The notes: generated by a model not told the origin, from the sequence alone. A stretch of DNA of 64,000 bases from Bin87 sp965197635 (GCA_965197635.1 OZ240218.1:1302001-1366000), one strand, 5' to 3'; counted from the stretch's first letter, positions 8,504 to 17,732 are shown. Program-made: numbers and translations.

Positions 8504-8533
8504 ATTTTAGGGTAAGGGCGCGAGGAGCGTCAA
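8504..8533 (-). promoter_or_regulatory. Promoter of the alaS operon
   Basis: On the minus strand TTGACG (8533-8528), an 18-base spacer and TAAAAT (8509-8504) precede alaS by about 50 bases. The same TTGAC(A/G)-18-TANAAT layout is seen at 1702 and 4161. No T-box or other leader structure is visible here, unlike trpE. Confidence 0.6.
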
Positions 8534-8626
8534 CGATGCACGGTACCAGATGGATGCTGGCATGTGCGGAACGGGGTTGTTTTCACATGGATATACGGGA
8601 TGTACGGGATAGGTACGCTATAGGTC

Positions 8627-9163
8627 TCAGTTGCGAAGGAAGTCGACGAGTCTGCGGAAGTTTGGGCAGGCGTTGTAGACGGCGGTGGGGTTGAGTAAGT
8701 TCAGCAGGGCAGGGGCGTGGGCCGTCTTATGATAAATGCGTTTGGGTGTGCCACGGGTTGCTTCCCGCAAGCGATTTATCACGTCGCCCTTGAGCACGAC
8801 CTCCGGTTGGGGATTGTTGGGCAGGATTCGGGGGTTGAATCTTGGCCCGTAGTACGCTTGCAGAGTCTCACGGTCTGCCAAAAACCACGCTTCCATCAGT
8901 TGGACCATGAAAAATGTCCGGTCCAAAACGCCTAGCAAGCGGGCGCGGGAAGCCACGGTTTGCCGTAACCCATGCAGGTCGTCGCCTTCTGAATCGATCA
9001 AAAGCAGGGAATCTGGAGACGATACTCTGCCGAAACGCGCAATCGCTCTGTCCCTGCTGCGACAAGCGTCCACGTCGATGTTGATATTGTTGCCGACGGC
9101 CCTGCGCAGGAAATTTCTCATCGGGCGTCGGAGGTGGGTGCCGCCTTCCAAGTACACATCCAT
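8627..9163 (-). CDS. DUF4276-like (RloB/TOPRIM-related) effector protein
   Basis: The 178-residue protein resembles DUF4276/RloB proteins: an N-terminal strand-loop with Glu (MDVYLEGG), a middle SLLLIDSEGDD acidic segment of TOPRIM type, and the conserved helix FFMVQLMEAWFLADRETL with a later RIYHKTAHAP motif. Proteins of this family are usually encoded right after an AAA ATPase, as here (7-base gap). Such pairs occur among abortive-infection and other phage-defence systems (AbiL-like). A nuclease role is inferred from the TOPRIM-type acidic positions, not shown. Confidence 0.7.
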   Translation of the reverse strand: MDVYLEGGTHLRRPMRNFLRRAVGNNINIDVDACRSRDRAIARFGRVSSPDSLLLIDSEGDDLHGLRQTVASRARLLGVLDRTFFMVQLMEAWFLADRETLQAYYGPRFNPRILPNNPQPEVVLKGDVINRLREATRGTPKRIYHKTAHAPALLNLLNPTAVYNACPNFRRLVDFLRN

Positions 9164-9170
9164 TTACTGG

Positions 9171-10370
9171 TCAGTGTACCCCGCCCATGGCGCCAGCCAT
9201 CCAGACTTCGCCCAACGGTTGATCTTCCAGCCAGTCTTCCAGTTCTGCGCGGGTGAAGCGCTTGAACTGAGTCCCGTCTGCAGGGTGGCGGTCGCGCTCG
9301 CATACCACCACTGAATCGGGTTCAGCCGACAGGCGGTCAATCAGCCAAGGGGAATGAGTGGTAACAATCAACTGTGTGTGTTGGGATGCTTCCAAGAGTA
9401 GCTCAACGACCAGATCGAGAGAGTCGGGGTGCATGGCGATTTCCGGTTCCTCGATGCAGATGAGCGGCGGCGGCTCCGGGTGGCACAGGATAGCGAGCAA
9501 GGCGATGAACCGGATGGTGCCATCGGACAGGCGGGAGGCGGGCAGCGAGCTTCCCAAGCCAGCCTCGTTGACTACCAACTCTATGGTGTTCCCGAAGATG
9601 CGCGGGTGGATGCTCTCGTATGACTCATAGAACCGTTTGAGGTAGTCGTTGAGGGAGGGTTCCAGCCGACGGCTAAGCAGGTCGTTGACCACGAGGGCCA
9701 GGTTGCTGAAATCTTCTGCGAGAAAGTTGGGGTCGCCGTCGGTGCGCTGAGGGTGCCGGACCGGGCTGTCCCGTCCGACGTACCAACCCCGGTACGTTTT
9801 GATGCTGGACAGACTGTGGCCCGTTAGAGTGAGAATAGGATAATCAACGCTGCTGCGCACCTCGCTTAAAACAGACCGATCTCGAGCAACATCGACTTGT
9901 ATGGAATCGTCGTCGTAGTTAGCTAGATGACTATCGTCGCGCCTTGGCCAGATGCGAGCACTCCCATTTGTTGATTGGAATAGGGGCCGCAAACGGACCG
10001 GTTCAGCCTGCTCGGCGTCAACAACGTCGAGCCGTTCAGTTAGACACTGCAACCGGTCGTCGCTGATGGTGACCATCAAATCATAACTGAGGGGCAAATA
10101 CGGCGGCGGGCGGAGCCGCGCTTCAACCTCGGCAGCACGAGAGGGCTTTTCCCAACTATCGGGACTGCCCCAAATCCAATCTTTCATCGGGCCGTTGCGT
10201 CGGAAGAACGCCGGTAAATCCCTCGGCACGGCCTGTAGCAGCGCGATCACGTCGATCAGGTTGGACTTGCCGGAGCCGTTGGGGCCGATGAGGACGTTCA
10301 GCGGCTGGAGGTCCAGCTTGGTGTCCCTGAACGAGAGGATGTTTTTGAGATGCAGCGATTTGATCAGCAT
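9171..10370 (-). CDS. AAA-family (SMC/RecF-like) ATPase of a two-gene defence-type module
   Basis: A 399-residue ABC/SMC-type ATPase. Walker A is LIGPNGSGKSNLIDVI (about residues 27-42), the signature-like stretch is SRLSDGTIRFIALLAIL (about 283-299), Walker B is LICIEEPEIAMHP (about 306-318), and the switch His lies in LIVTTHSPWLID (about 335). The N-terminus MLIKSLHLKNILSF is the standard opening of the AAA_15/AAA_21 group. It is the first gene of a pair with the DUF4276-like protein. In known cases the ATPase senses infection and controls the effector. It could also be an uncharacterised housekeeping ATPase. Confidence 0.8.
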   Translation of the reverse strand: MLIKSLHLKNILSFRDTKLDLQPLNVLIGPNGSGKSNLIDVIALLQAVPRDLPAFFRRNGPMKDWIWGSPDSWEKPSRAAEVEARLRPPPYLPLSYDLMVTISDDRLQCLTERLDVVDAEQAEPVRLRPLFQSTNGSARIWPRRDDSHLANYDDDSIQVDVARDRSVLSEVRSSVDYPILTLTGHSLSSIKTYRGWYVGRDSPVRHPQRTDGDPNFLAEDFSNLALVVNDLLSRRLEPSLNDYLKRFYESYESIHPRIFGNTIELVVNEAGLGSSLPASRLSDGTIRFIALLAILCHPEPPPLICIEEPEIAMHPDSLDLVVELLLEASQHTQLIVTTHSPWLIDRLSAEPDSVVVCERDRHPADGTQFKRFTRAELEDWLEDQPLGEVWMAGAMGGVH

Positions 10371-10406
10371 GGTGGCCTCCGTTGTGAAGGCGCGGTGTAA
10401 CGCAGG

Positions 10407-10781
10407 TCAGTACTCGAAGTTGGTTTCCGCTGCCCACGCTTGCACGCCGCGGCGGAAGGCAAGGGCGCCCATGGGGGCGATGACGGCCTGCATCGCCTCC
10501 AGGATTTCGCGAGGCGTTGCGCCTTCGTTCAGGGCGACGCGGATGTGGGCCTGGATCTGCTCCTGGTCGGCGCGCAGCGCGGTTTCCACGCAGATTTGCA
10601 GCAATTCCTTGGTTTTGCGGTCCAGGAGACGCTGGCCGGTGTAGGTGGCCTCGATGAACTCACCGTACTTCTGCGTCCATTCCGGGTCGGCCAGGGCGTT
10701 GATGCGGTGCATCTCCAGGGTGTAGCCACGAGTCTGGGCGGCTTCGTCAATCAGGCGTTGGGCGTCTTGGTTGGTGGACAT
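10407..10781 (-). CDS. Carboxymuconolactone decarboxylase (CMD)/AhpD-like protein
   Basis: This 124-residue all-helical protein shows the CMD pattern LDRKTKELLQICVETALRAD...IQAHIRVALNEGATPREILE. The redox C-x-x-C of AhpD is absent (only Cys64-like ICVE is present), so peroxidase activity is doubtful and the true reaction is unknown. It lies between the AAA ATPase and a SIS-domain isomerase on the same strand. A short palindromic repeat separates it from the latter, so co-transcription is uncertain. Confidence 0.78.
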   Translation of the reverse strand: MSTNQDAQRLIDEAAQTRGYTLEMHRINALADPEWTQKYGEFIEATYTGQRLLDRKTKELLQICVETALRADQEQIQAHIRVALNEGATPREILEAMQAVIAPMGALAFRRGVQAWAAETNFEY

Positions 10782-10801
10782 GGCGAATACCTCTCGAATA
10801 T

Positions 10802-10826
10802 GGATTCCGGCTTTCGCCGGAATGAC
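10802..10826. repeat. REP-like palindromic repeat
   Basis: GGATTCCGGCTTTCGCCGGA plus ATGAC is a hairpin (TTCCGGC / GCCGGAA arms). It is the inverted copy of the element at 2066-2094. It lies between the CMD gene and the SIS gene. Confidence 0.65.
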
Positions 10827-10841
10827 GGATTTATCGGGATG

Positions 10842-11915
10842 CTATAGATCATAGTAGGCGCGGGCGGCGGCCTGCTTGGGATCATCCTGCTGGAACAGGT
10901 CGGGGTGCTTGCCGCGAGCCAGGGCCAAGTGGTAGGTGAACAGTTGCAGGGGCACGACGCTGGCGATGGGCATCAGGGTCGGAGGGCAGTCGGGCAACGG
11001 GAAAATGCGTGCGCCGGCGTCCGCCAGCCCGCTGTCGGTGCGGTTGCTCGGCGCCCACACCGGCGTACCCAGCTCACGGGCGGCGCTGGCTAGGTCCAAC
11101 GAACGGCCCCGGTCGTCACCGTCGGGCGCGATAAGTGTCAACAGGCAGTCAGAATCCAGGGAGCAGAAAGGGCCGTGAAGCAGTTGCTCAATCTGGAAAC
11201 CCTCGCAGTCGGCCCGGCTGGTCTCCTTGATCTTGAGGGCGACTTCGTAGGCATTGGCCCGGTTCGCGCCCCAGCCGGCGGAGATGAAACGACGCCGGTG
11301 GTGGTGGTCGGCCACGACCGTTTTCACGTCGTCCTCGGCGGCCAGAATCTGGGCAATCTGCTGCGGCAGTTTGCCCAGGCCATTGCCCTCATCGTGCAGT
11401 CGTCCCGCCATGCCCAGGTTGAGCATGGCAAGCGCCGTGAGGGCAGTGGTGTAGCTGACGGTGAACGCTGCTGAAACTTCCTGCTCAACGGTGCGGATGC
11501 CAGCGTCGGCAACCTGGATGCGCGGCCCGGGGTCGGTGGACGTGATGGCCACCGTATAGGCGCCCCGCGCGACCGCCACGTCCAGCGCGTCGTAGGACGA
11601 CCGCTTGGTGCCACGGTGGCTGATGACGATAACGGCGTCATCCGGCGCGACCGCCGGCGTATCCGTGCAGAACTCGAAGGAGTTGCCGGCGAACGCTTCC
11701 GGCCCGTCCGTCATGATGGCCGCGCCGACCAGCGCGGCGTGCCACGATGTCCCAATGCCCACCACGTAGATGCGCCGCTTGGCGGCCAGCGTCCCGGCAA
11801 CCTCCGCGCAACGCTCGCGTTGGGATGCGATAACTGACGCAATCGCCTCGGGTTGAGCGGCGATGGCGTCGTACATACGGTAAGGATGGGCAGTACGAGG
11901 AGCGGTGGTGGTCAT
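10842..11915 (-). CDS. SIS-domain sugar isomerase/aminotransferase-like protein
   Basis: A 357-residue protein with two SIS phosphosugar-binding domains like the C-terminal half of GlmS but without the glutaminase domain. The first domain shows VVGIGTSWHAALVGA and IVISHRGTKRSS; the second FISAGWGANRANAYEVALKIKET and EQLLHGPF. The order Glu-x-x-x-x-Lys...Glu-x-x-x-His matches the GlmS/AgaS isomerase site. It is therefore probably a deaminating or transaminating aldose-ketose isomerase of an amino sugar, but the substrate is unknown. ATG 11915 was preferred to a 47-residue longer reading because homology begins just after it. Confidence 0.8.
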   Translation of the reverse strand: MTTTAPRTAHPYRMYDAIAAQPEAIASVIASQRERCAEVAGTLAAKRRIYVVGIGTSWHAALVGAAIMTDGPEAFAGNSFEFCTDTPAVAPDDAVIVISHRGTKRSSYDALDVAVARGAYTVAITSTDPGPRIQVADAGIRTVEQEVSAAFTVSYTTALTALAMLNLGMAGRLHDEGNGLGKLPQQIAQILAAEDDVKTVVADHHHRRRFISAGWGANRANAYEVALKIKETSRADCEGFQIEQLLHGPFCSLDSDCLLTLIAPDGDDRGRSLDLASAARELGTPVWAPSNRTDSGLADAGARIFPLPDCPPTLMPIASVVPLQLFTYHLALARGKHPDLFQQDDPKQAAARAYYDL

Positions 11916-12103
11916 GACGTTGTACCCTGCCAAATTACCCTGATTGTATAGGGCATTTTCGATGATAACAGGTATGCTAACATGGCGTCGGCAGCCAGGC
12001 ATTGACCAGCACCATCGTTTTAGTGCGTCATGCCAGGGTGACATCGCCGAGCGCAAAGGTTTAGCCCCTGTAACCGTGCCAGCGAAAGTGAGACTTGAAA
12101 ACC

Positions 12104-12700
12104 ATGACTACGCAGACAGCGGCTCCGGCTTCAGAAACGGCGCAAATTCGTCAGCGCCGTCGCTTCACCGTAGCTGAATACCATGCCATGGCCGACGCAG
12201 GCATCTTGACCGAACAAGACCGTGTGGAGTTGCTGGACGGGGAGATAATAGTAATGCCGCCAATTGGCAATCGCCATCAATCCGGCACTGACCGCATTAA
12301 CGCTGCGATGGGAGCAGACCTGCGGGGACGGGCAATTGTACGGATCCAGGGGCCGGTACGGCTGGATGATGGCAGTGAACCGCAACCGGACGCAACGCTC
12401 TTGCGATGGCGGGATGATTTCTACGAGACCGGCCATCCCGGCCCGGCCGACGTCCTGTTGCTGATCGAAGTGTCCGATTCGACCCTTGAGCTCGACCGTA
12501 ACGAGAAACTTCGGCTCTACGCCAACGCCGGCATACCGGAGGTGTGGATTGGCAATCTGCGAGACCGACGCATCGAGGCTTATACGGAACCTAACGATGG
12601 CGCGTACGCAAAGGTTCGCAATTTCGAGATTGGCGACAGCATTTCTCCCCAGCATTTCCCGGACATTTCCCTGCCGGTAGAGCGGATTATCCCTTCTTGA
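12104..12700 (+). CDS. Uma2-family (DUF820) putative endonuclease
   Basis: A 198-residue Uma2 protein, complete here. The start of the fold is RFTVAEYHAMADAGIL. The core has ELLDGEIIVMPPIGNRHQ, QPDATLLRW (PD position) and VLLLIEVSDSTLELDRNEK, which carries the Glu and downstream Lys expected of a PD-(D/E)xK-type site, followed by YANAGIPEVWI. Family members are predicted nucleases of unknown biological role. ATG 12104 was chosen over a TTG three codons earlier. It shares little sequence with the copies at 1-773 and 19073. Confidence 0.85.
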   Translation: MTTQTAAPASETAQIRQRRRFTVAEYHAMADAGILTEQDRVELLDGEIIVMPPIGNRHQSGTDRINAAMGADLRGRAIVRIQGPVRLDDGSEPQPDATLLRWRDDFYETGHPGPADVLLLIEVSDSTLELDRNEKLRLYANAGIPEVWIGNLRDRRIEAYTEPNDGAYAKVRNFEIGDSISPQHFPDISLPVERIIPS

Positions 12701-12811
12701 AAGCCCCCTCCATACCGTGTGTTATGATTGCGCCGGCTGGCCGCCGGGCTCTCTCGGGCGAGCCGGCCGGTACGCATCATCCCACACAAACCACGACTTG
12801 GAGGCTTGATT

Positions 12812-13837
12812 ATGCCGTTCGGAGGCAATGACTGGCACGCGCTCCGACAAGAGGAGCCGCTGGAGCCTGAAATTCCCATCTGCGATCCCCATCATCACTT
12901 CTGGGACTTCCGCACGGAGCGGATTCCCTACCAGCGTTACCTGCTCCACGAGCTGGCCGCTGACATGAACAGCGGACATAACGTCACGTCAACGGTGTTC
13001 GTAGAAGCGCGTTCCATGTATCGCACCACCGGGCCCGAGGAAATGCGTCCCGTGGGCGAGGTGGAGTTCGTGCAGGGGCTGGCGGCGGCTTCCGCCAGCG
13101 GACTGTACGGCCCGGGCCGTGCCGCGGCGTCTATCGTCGGCCACGCCAACCTGAACTTGGGAGACGGGGTCAAGTCGGTGCTGGAGGCGTTGCAGGCGGC
13201 CAGCCCCAACCGCTTCCGTGGCATCCGCCACTCGGTGACCTGGGACCCGCATCCCGAGGTGGAAAACACCGCAGCCCACAATGTGCCGAACCAGATGTCC
13301 AGCGACACCTTCCGCGCTGGCGCCCGGGTGCTGGCCAGCATGGGCCTCACGCTGGAAGGCTGGATGTACTTCCCGCAGATGTTCGAGTTGGCTGAGTTCG
13401 CCAAGGCGGTTCCCGACCTGACCATCATCCTCAACCACATCGGCGGGCTGCTGCGGGTCGGCCCGTATAGCAACAGCGACGAGACCCTGGCCACCTGGCG
13501 CAGCGGCATCGCGGCGGCGGCGGAATGCCCCAACGTGGTCATCAAGCTGGGCGGCATCGGGATGCCGCGAACGGGATTTGACTGGCACGAGCGGGACATC
13601 CCAGCCAGCTCCGAAGAACTGGCCAATGACATGGCTCCGTTGGTCAATTACTGCATCGAGCAGTTCGGCCCCGACCGCTGTATGTTCGAAAGCAACTTCC
13701 CGGTGGACAAGGTGTCCTACTCGTACAATGTGATGTACAACGCCTTCAAACGTCTGTCGCGGGAATATTCGCCGACCGAGCGAGCGGCCATGTTCCACGA
13801 CACGGCGGTGCGGGTGTACCGGGTTGACGAGAGCTGA
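12812..13837 (+). CDS. Amidohydrolase family protein (TIM barrel), copy 1
   Basis: A 341-residue metal-dependent hydrolase of the amidohydrolase_2 type. The metal site opens with ICDPHHHFWD (HxH), followed by RGIRHSVTWDPHP, a central TIILNHIGG with His, and the C-terminal MFESNFPVDK, where an Asp of the usual xxSDxP is replaced by Asn (SNFP). Substrates of this group include lactones and small cyclic or aromatic acids. ATG 12812 has GGAGG 7 bases upstream. It is followed after 11 bases by a PaREP1-like gene. The same two families recur in reversed order at 16046-17586. Confidence 0.85.
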   Translation: MPFGGNDWHALRQEEPLEPEIPICDPHHHFWDFRTERIPYQRYLLHELAADMNSGHNVTSTVFVEARSMYRTTGPEEMRPVGEVEFVQGLAAASASGLYGPGRAAASIVGHANLNLGDGVKSVLEALQAASPNRFRGIRHSVTWDPHPEVENTAAHNVPNQMSSDTFRAGARVLASMGLTLEGWMYFPQMFELAEFAKAVPDLTIILNHIGGLLRVGPYSNSDETLATWRSGIAAAAECPNVVIKLGGIGMPRTGFDWHERDIPASSEELANDMAPLVNYCIEQFGPDRCMFESNFPVDKVSYSYNVMYNAFKRLSREYSPTERAAMFHDTAVRVYRVDES

Positions 13838-13848
13838 CTGGAACGACG

Positions 13849-14223
13849 ATGACCACCAGAGAAATGAACGCCGCTGAACACTCCCAAACCGCGCGGGATT
13901 TTCTGGGAGCCTCGGACCGTGAGTTTGCTGCCGGCGACCACCTGCAAGGCTCTGAGAAGCTTTACGGAGCGGCCACGCCGGCGATAATCGCCATTTGCCA
14001 GCAGCGGGGTTGGCGCTACCAAAGCCACTGGGCCATGAAAAACACCGTAGCCACCATGTCGCACGTTTACGAAGACCCCTTTATCGTCGCCGGGTTCGCC
14101 ACCGCCGAACGGTTCAACGAGAACTTCTTCCACGACAATATGGGAAACTACGATTTAGCAGGGGAACGCCCGGCGGTTCATCGGTTCGTCGCCCGTATGC
14201 TGGCGCTCCGGGACGGCGGATAG
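13849..14223 (+). CDS. PaREP1/HEPN-like small helical protein, copy 1
   Basis: The 124-residue helical protein begins REMNAAEHSQTARDFLGASD and contains DHLQGSEKLYGAATPAIIAI, the pattern of the PaREP1/HEPN-like group (possible RNase or nucleotide-binding helical bundles). It starts 11 bases after the amidohydrolase, probably in one operon. The first about 63 codons are almost identical in DNA to copy 2 at 16046, while the second half has diverged strongly. That points to gene conversion or a recent exchange of the 5' half. The cellular role is unknown. Confidence 0.7.
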   Translation: MTTREMNAAEHSQTARDFLGASDREFAAGDHLQGSEKLYGAATPAIIAICQQRGWRYQSHWAMKNTVATMSHVYEDPFIVAGFATAERFNENFFHDNMGNYDLAGERPAVHRFVARMLALRDGG

Positions 14224-14349
14224 ATAACCGTTACCCATTAGGGACGTCCGCGTCCGGCGACAATGCGGCGCGGGACAGTATGACTCAGTTGTCGGGGGTC
14301 GCGTTGGCGCGGCCCCCGTCGTTTATCTCGTATCCAGAGGGTCCCAACT

Positions 14350-15900
14350 ATGCAACGCTTCGTAATAACGGTCGTGATAGCGGCCACGCTCGCTGCCATC
14401 ATAAACGGCGTTGCACCGTCAACGGCGCAAGAACGAACCCCGCCAACCGCCAACACAGGAGTAGCCAACGGCTACAAACCGGGCGTAGCGATCCTAACAT
14501 GGGATGCGGTGCCGGAGGCAGCGTACTATCGCATCGCATACGTCAACATGAGGAGGGTTTGCCGGCGGCCCTGGCCAACGGCGACCGGCGTGAGAGCCTC
14601 ATGTACGTTGACGTGACCAACCGCGGGCAAATCTCTCACACCATACCGGGCCTGGAACAAGGTTCATATCATGCCCTTGCGGTGTTGACCAATAATTCAC
14701 GCCACGGACAGCCCACCTGGCCCGCCGTCAACCCGGATACCAACTCGCTATGGGTTTATCTGACCGTCAACGTCAGCGGCGGAGCCTGCCCGGCCGCTGG
14801 CGCGTCCACTCCGGGCCAAACGCTTACGCCACTCTCCGAAGCGGAACTGATGCGGCGCGTCAAGCCTGCCCTGGCGTAGATAAGCGTTCCCTACACATTC
14901 TTGAATCCCTTCACTGGCGAGGAGGAGGTATTCACCTTCACATTCGGCGGCTTCGTGGTTCGATCTGACGGCCTGGTTGTCACCAACCGCGGTCTGGTTG
15001 AGGACCGGGAAAACGTGAGTGTTCATCTGCGGACAGCGGACAGCGGACGGCGAGTTTATGGAGTACACCGGAAGGGTGCTGGGCCGGGGCATCGTGGCCA
15101 ACCTGGCGTTGATATAACTGGACTCCGACCAGACCTTTGCTGCGCTGCCGCTGGGCGATTCCGACGGGGCATTTGGCGGCGCCGAGGTGACCGCCTGGGG
15201 CTACCCGCTGGGAGAGATGATCGGAGTCTATCCCACCGTGACCCGGGGCGCGATTTCATCCAAGAGAACCCTGGCCGATACGGAATGGCTCCAAACCGAT
15301 GTCGTCCCCAGTCCGGTCCGCTTCGGCGGTCCTCTGGTGGACCGTTACGGTCGCGCCATTGGCGTTGTCAGCAGGAACAGCACCAGGTTGGAGCTCGTGA
15401 ATATCGACAGCGCCGGCTTCGCCATTGCCAGCAATGAGGTGCGCCGCCGGCTGGACGCGCTGGAGGCCGGCGGACCGGACAGCGCCGAGTATCGCAACGC
15501 CTGGCAGGGGCACGGCTACAGCGTGGCTATTCCCAAAGAGTGGTATTTGAGGCGCGAAGAACAGGAATGTACCACCTTTGCCACTTATCATCGTGAAGCG
15601 AGCGCGGAAATATGTGCCTACGATGTTTCGGAGCTAATCCCGGACACGGGGGACGAGTTGGTGGCCTTCGCCGAGTGGCAGTGGAACCGGATGCGGGATC
15701 ATATCGGCGGGGTTAGCGAATTCTTTGAGCCGATTTCTTTCCAGCCAACGGAAATAGGCGGCACGAGATACGTCCGTATGGAGTACCGCCTGAAACAGGA
15801 CCTCCCGCCGGGACACCCGGATGACGTCTGCATTGACCACCGCATAATGATGGTAGCGCTGTCCGGCTCCTACCCGGATAACCGCCTCGGCTTCACCTGA
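14350..15900 (+). pseudogene. Decayed secreted trypsin-like protease with fibronectin-type domain
   Basis: Pieces of one long gene lie in several frames. 14350-14540 has a signal peptide (FVITVVIAATLAAIINGVA) and a GVAILTWDAVPEAAYYRIAY FN3-like strand. 14540-14879 continues in another frame (SHTIPGLEQGSYHALAVLT). 14901-15050 gives the start of the protease domain (FTFGGFVVRSDGLVVTNRGL). 15187-15900 holds its end (WGYPLGEMIGVYPTV, FGGPLVDRYGRAIGVV) and a C-terminal domain. At least three frameshifts or stops separate them. The usual GNSGGP serine motif reads VRFGGP, so the catalytic Ser is gone too. It lies between the two amidohydrolase/PaREP1 cassettes. Related intact secreted proteins would be serine proteases of the HtrA/trypsin type. 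Confidence 0.75.
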
Positions 15901-16045
15901 TGGGTGGGCGTGTGCGAGCGCAGCCGTGAAGAATACGATGCATAACGGCAGGCAATGCTGGACAGCTTCCGTCCTTAGGGCAGTATCACCCCGTTGCCCG
16001 GTCTGGCATAATGCGACTATCGTACCCAATCGAGAGAGAATAACG

Positions 16046-16420
16046 ATGACCACAAGAGAAATGAACGCCGCCGAACACTCCCAAACCGCGCGGGATTTTC
16101 TGGCGGCATCAGACCGGGAGTTTGCTGCCGGCGACCACTTGCAAGGCTCCGAAAAGCTTTACGGAGCGGCCACCCAAGCGATAATCGCCATTTGCCAGCA
16201 GCGGGGTTGGCGCTACAAAAGCCACCGGGCCATGCAGCAAGCCGTAACCGCTCTGGAACGGGAGTACGACGATCCTTTTATTGCCACCGGGTTTGCTTCT
16301 TCCAACCGGTTCCATGAGAACTTCTTTCACGACTATCTGGAGGATTATGAGATTGAGGCGAACCGTCCTTCAGTGCACCAGTTCGTCGGCCGCTTGCTGA
16401 CCATTCTGGACGATGAATAA
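16046..16420 (+). CDS. PaREP1/HEPN-like small helical protein, copy 2
   Basis: Same length (124 residues) as the gene at 13849. Its first half is nearly identical (REMNAAEHSQTARDFLAASD, DHLQGSEKLYGAATQAIIAI) and its second half different (REYDDPFIATGFASSNRFHE, ending FVGRLLTILDDE). A CATAAT with upstream TGG (about 16008-16016) may serve as an extended -10. An amidohydrolase follows after about 145 bases on the same strand, so the pair order is the reverse of copy 1. A role as an RNA-binding or antitoxin-like helical bundle is possible but not supported directly. Confidence 0.7.
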   Translation: MTTREMNAAEHSQTARDFLAASDREFAAGDHLQGSEKLYGAATQAIIAICQQRGWRYKSHRAMQQAVTALEREYDDPFIATGFASSNRFHENFFHDYLEDYEIEANRPSVHQFVGRLLTILDDE

Positions 16421-16566
16421 CCGCTGACCGTTGCCCACGCCCGAGGAATTAACCCGTGCGTCGGGTTGACGAGAGTAGGGTGACAATGCAGGGAGGCGTT
16501 GGCAAGAGACAAAAGACCGATACCAGGAATCGGATTGGCAGCGCCCCACGCAAAGGAGAGTGAATC

Positions 16567-17586
16567 ATGGCAGCGCCGATTAACGACTGGCTGGCCCAAA
16601 CCTTGGAGCCGGCTTTGGAACCGGAACTACCCATCTGCGACCCCCATCACCACCTATGGGACGGGCGCGCCGACCGGGTGGAGCCGCGCTATATGCTGGA
16701 CGAACTGCTGGCCGACACCGGCAGCGGGCATAACGTCGTGTCCACCGTGTTCGTGGAGGCGCGCTCGATGTACCGGCCCAACCCGGACGACCCGATGCGC
16801 ACCGTCGGCGAGGTGGAGTTCGTGCAGGGCATTGCGGCCCAATCCGCCAGCAGGATATACGGCGACACCCGCGCCGCCCACGGCATCGTCGGCCACGCCA
16901 ACCTGCACCTGGGAGCCGACGTGCGGCCCGTGCTGGAGGCGTTGCAGGCGGCCAGCCCCAATCGCTTCAGCGGCATCCGCCACGGTGTCAGCTGGGATCC
17001 CCATCCCGATGTGCCCAATGTGGGAGCGTATCCCCACCCCAACCAGCTGGCCAGCGAGGACTACCGGGCCGGAGCGCGGGTGTTGGCGGAACTGGGGATG
17101 TCCCTGGATGTGTCGATGCTGCACCCGCAGCTGCCGGAGCTGGCCGACTTTGCCCACGCGGTACCCGACCTGACCATCGTGCTGAACCACGTGGGCGGCC
17201 TGATCCGCGTCGGTCCGTATGCGGCCAATGTGGACGAGGTGATGGCCAACTGGCGCAGCGGTATCGACGCCGCGGCCGCCGCGCCCAACGTGGTGATGAA
17301 GCTGGGCGGCGTCGGGATGCCCCGGCTGGGCTACGACTTCCACACCCGTCAGACGCCGGTGGGTTCTGAGGAACTGGCGGCGGCCATTGACCCGGTGATG
17401 CGCTACTGCATTGAGCAGTTCGGGCCGAGCCGCTGCATGTTCGAGAGCAACTTCCCGGTGGACAAGGAGTCCTTCTCCTACGGCGTGATGTGGAACGCCT
17501 TCAAGCGGATGTCGGCGGACTTTTCGCCGTCGGAGCGAGCGGATATGTTCCACGGCTGCGCGGCCCGGGCGTATCGGTTGGGGTAA
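16567..17586 (+). CDS. Amidohydrolase family protein (TIM barrel), copy 2
   Basis: A 339-residue paralogue of the enzyme at 12812, with the same landmarks: ICDPHHHLWD metal motif, VVSTVFVEARSMYRP, VGHANLHLGADV, FSGIRHGVSWDPHPD, TIVLNHVGGLIRVGP and MFESNFPVDKESFSYG. AAAGGAGAGTGAATC before the ATG is a good ribosome site. Sequence identity with copy 1 is high throughout, so the two arose by duplication, but they differ enough to have distinct substrates. A putative methyltransferase follows after a palindrome. Confidence 0.86.
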   Translation: MAAPINDWLAQTLEPALEPELPICDPHHHLWDGRADRVEPRYMLDELLADTGSGHNVVSTVFVEARSMYRPNPDDPMRTVGEVEFVQGIAAQSASRIYGDTRAAHGIVGHANLHLGADVRPVLEALQAASPNRFSGIRHGVSWDPHPDVPNVGAYPHPNQLASEDYRAGARVLAELGMSLDVSMLHPQLPELADFAHAVPDLTIVLNHVGGLIRVGPYAANVDEVMANWRSGIDAAAAAPNVVMKLGGVGMPRLGYDFHTRQTPVGSEELAAAIDPVMRYCIEQFGPSRCMFESNFPVDKESFSYGVMWNAFKRMSADFSPSERADMFHGCAARAYRLG

Positions 17587-17638
17587 GGTTTGACAATTGA
17601 CCTCGACGACCACGATAGACGGGACCGGCATTTGAGGG

Positions 17639-17664
17639 TAGGGGCGAATAATCATTCGCCCCTA
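17639..17664. repeat. Palindromic element, TAGGGGCGAAT type
   Basis: TAGGGGCGAAT - AATC - ATTCGCCCCTA is a perfect 11-bp stem with a 4-base loop, between amidohydrolase copy 2 and the methyltransferase gene. A similar TAGGGGCGA stem with another centre occurs at 20133-20160. It may also act as a bidirectional transcription barrier. Confidence 0.6.
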
Positions 17665-17732
17665 TGTCAAGCAGAATGCGCTACCTGCCTATAACCGGCC
17701 GGGCGGCGCTCATCAGGAGGTTGGGTTTGGCT

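Noticed and set aside
8446..8626. T-box or other riboswitch upstream of alaS
   Set aside because: A promoter with a leader of about 50 bases is present, but there is no AGGGTGG-type sequence, no specifier stem and no terminator.
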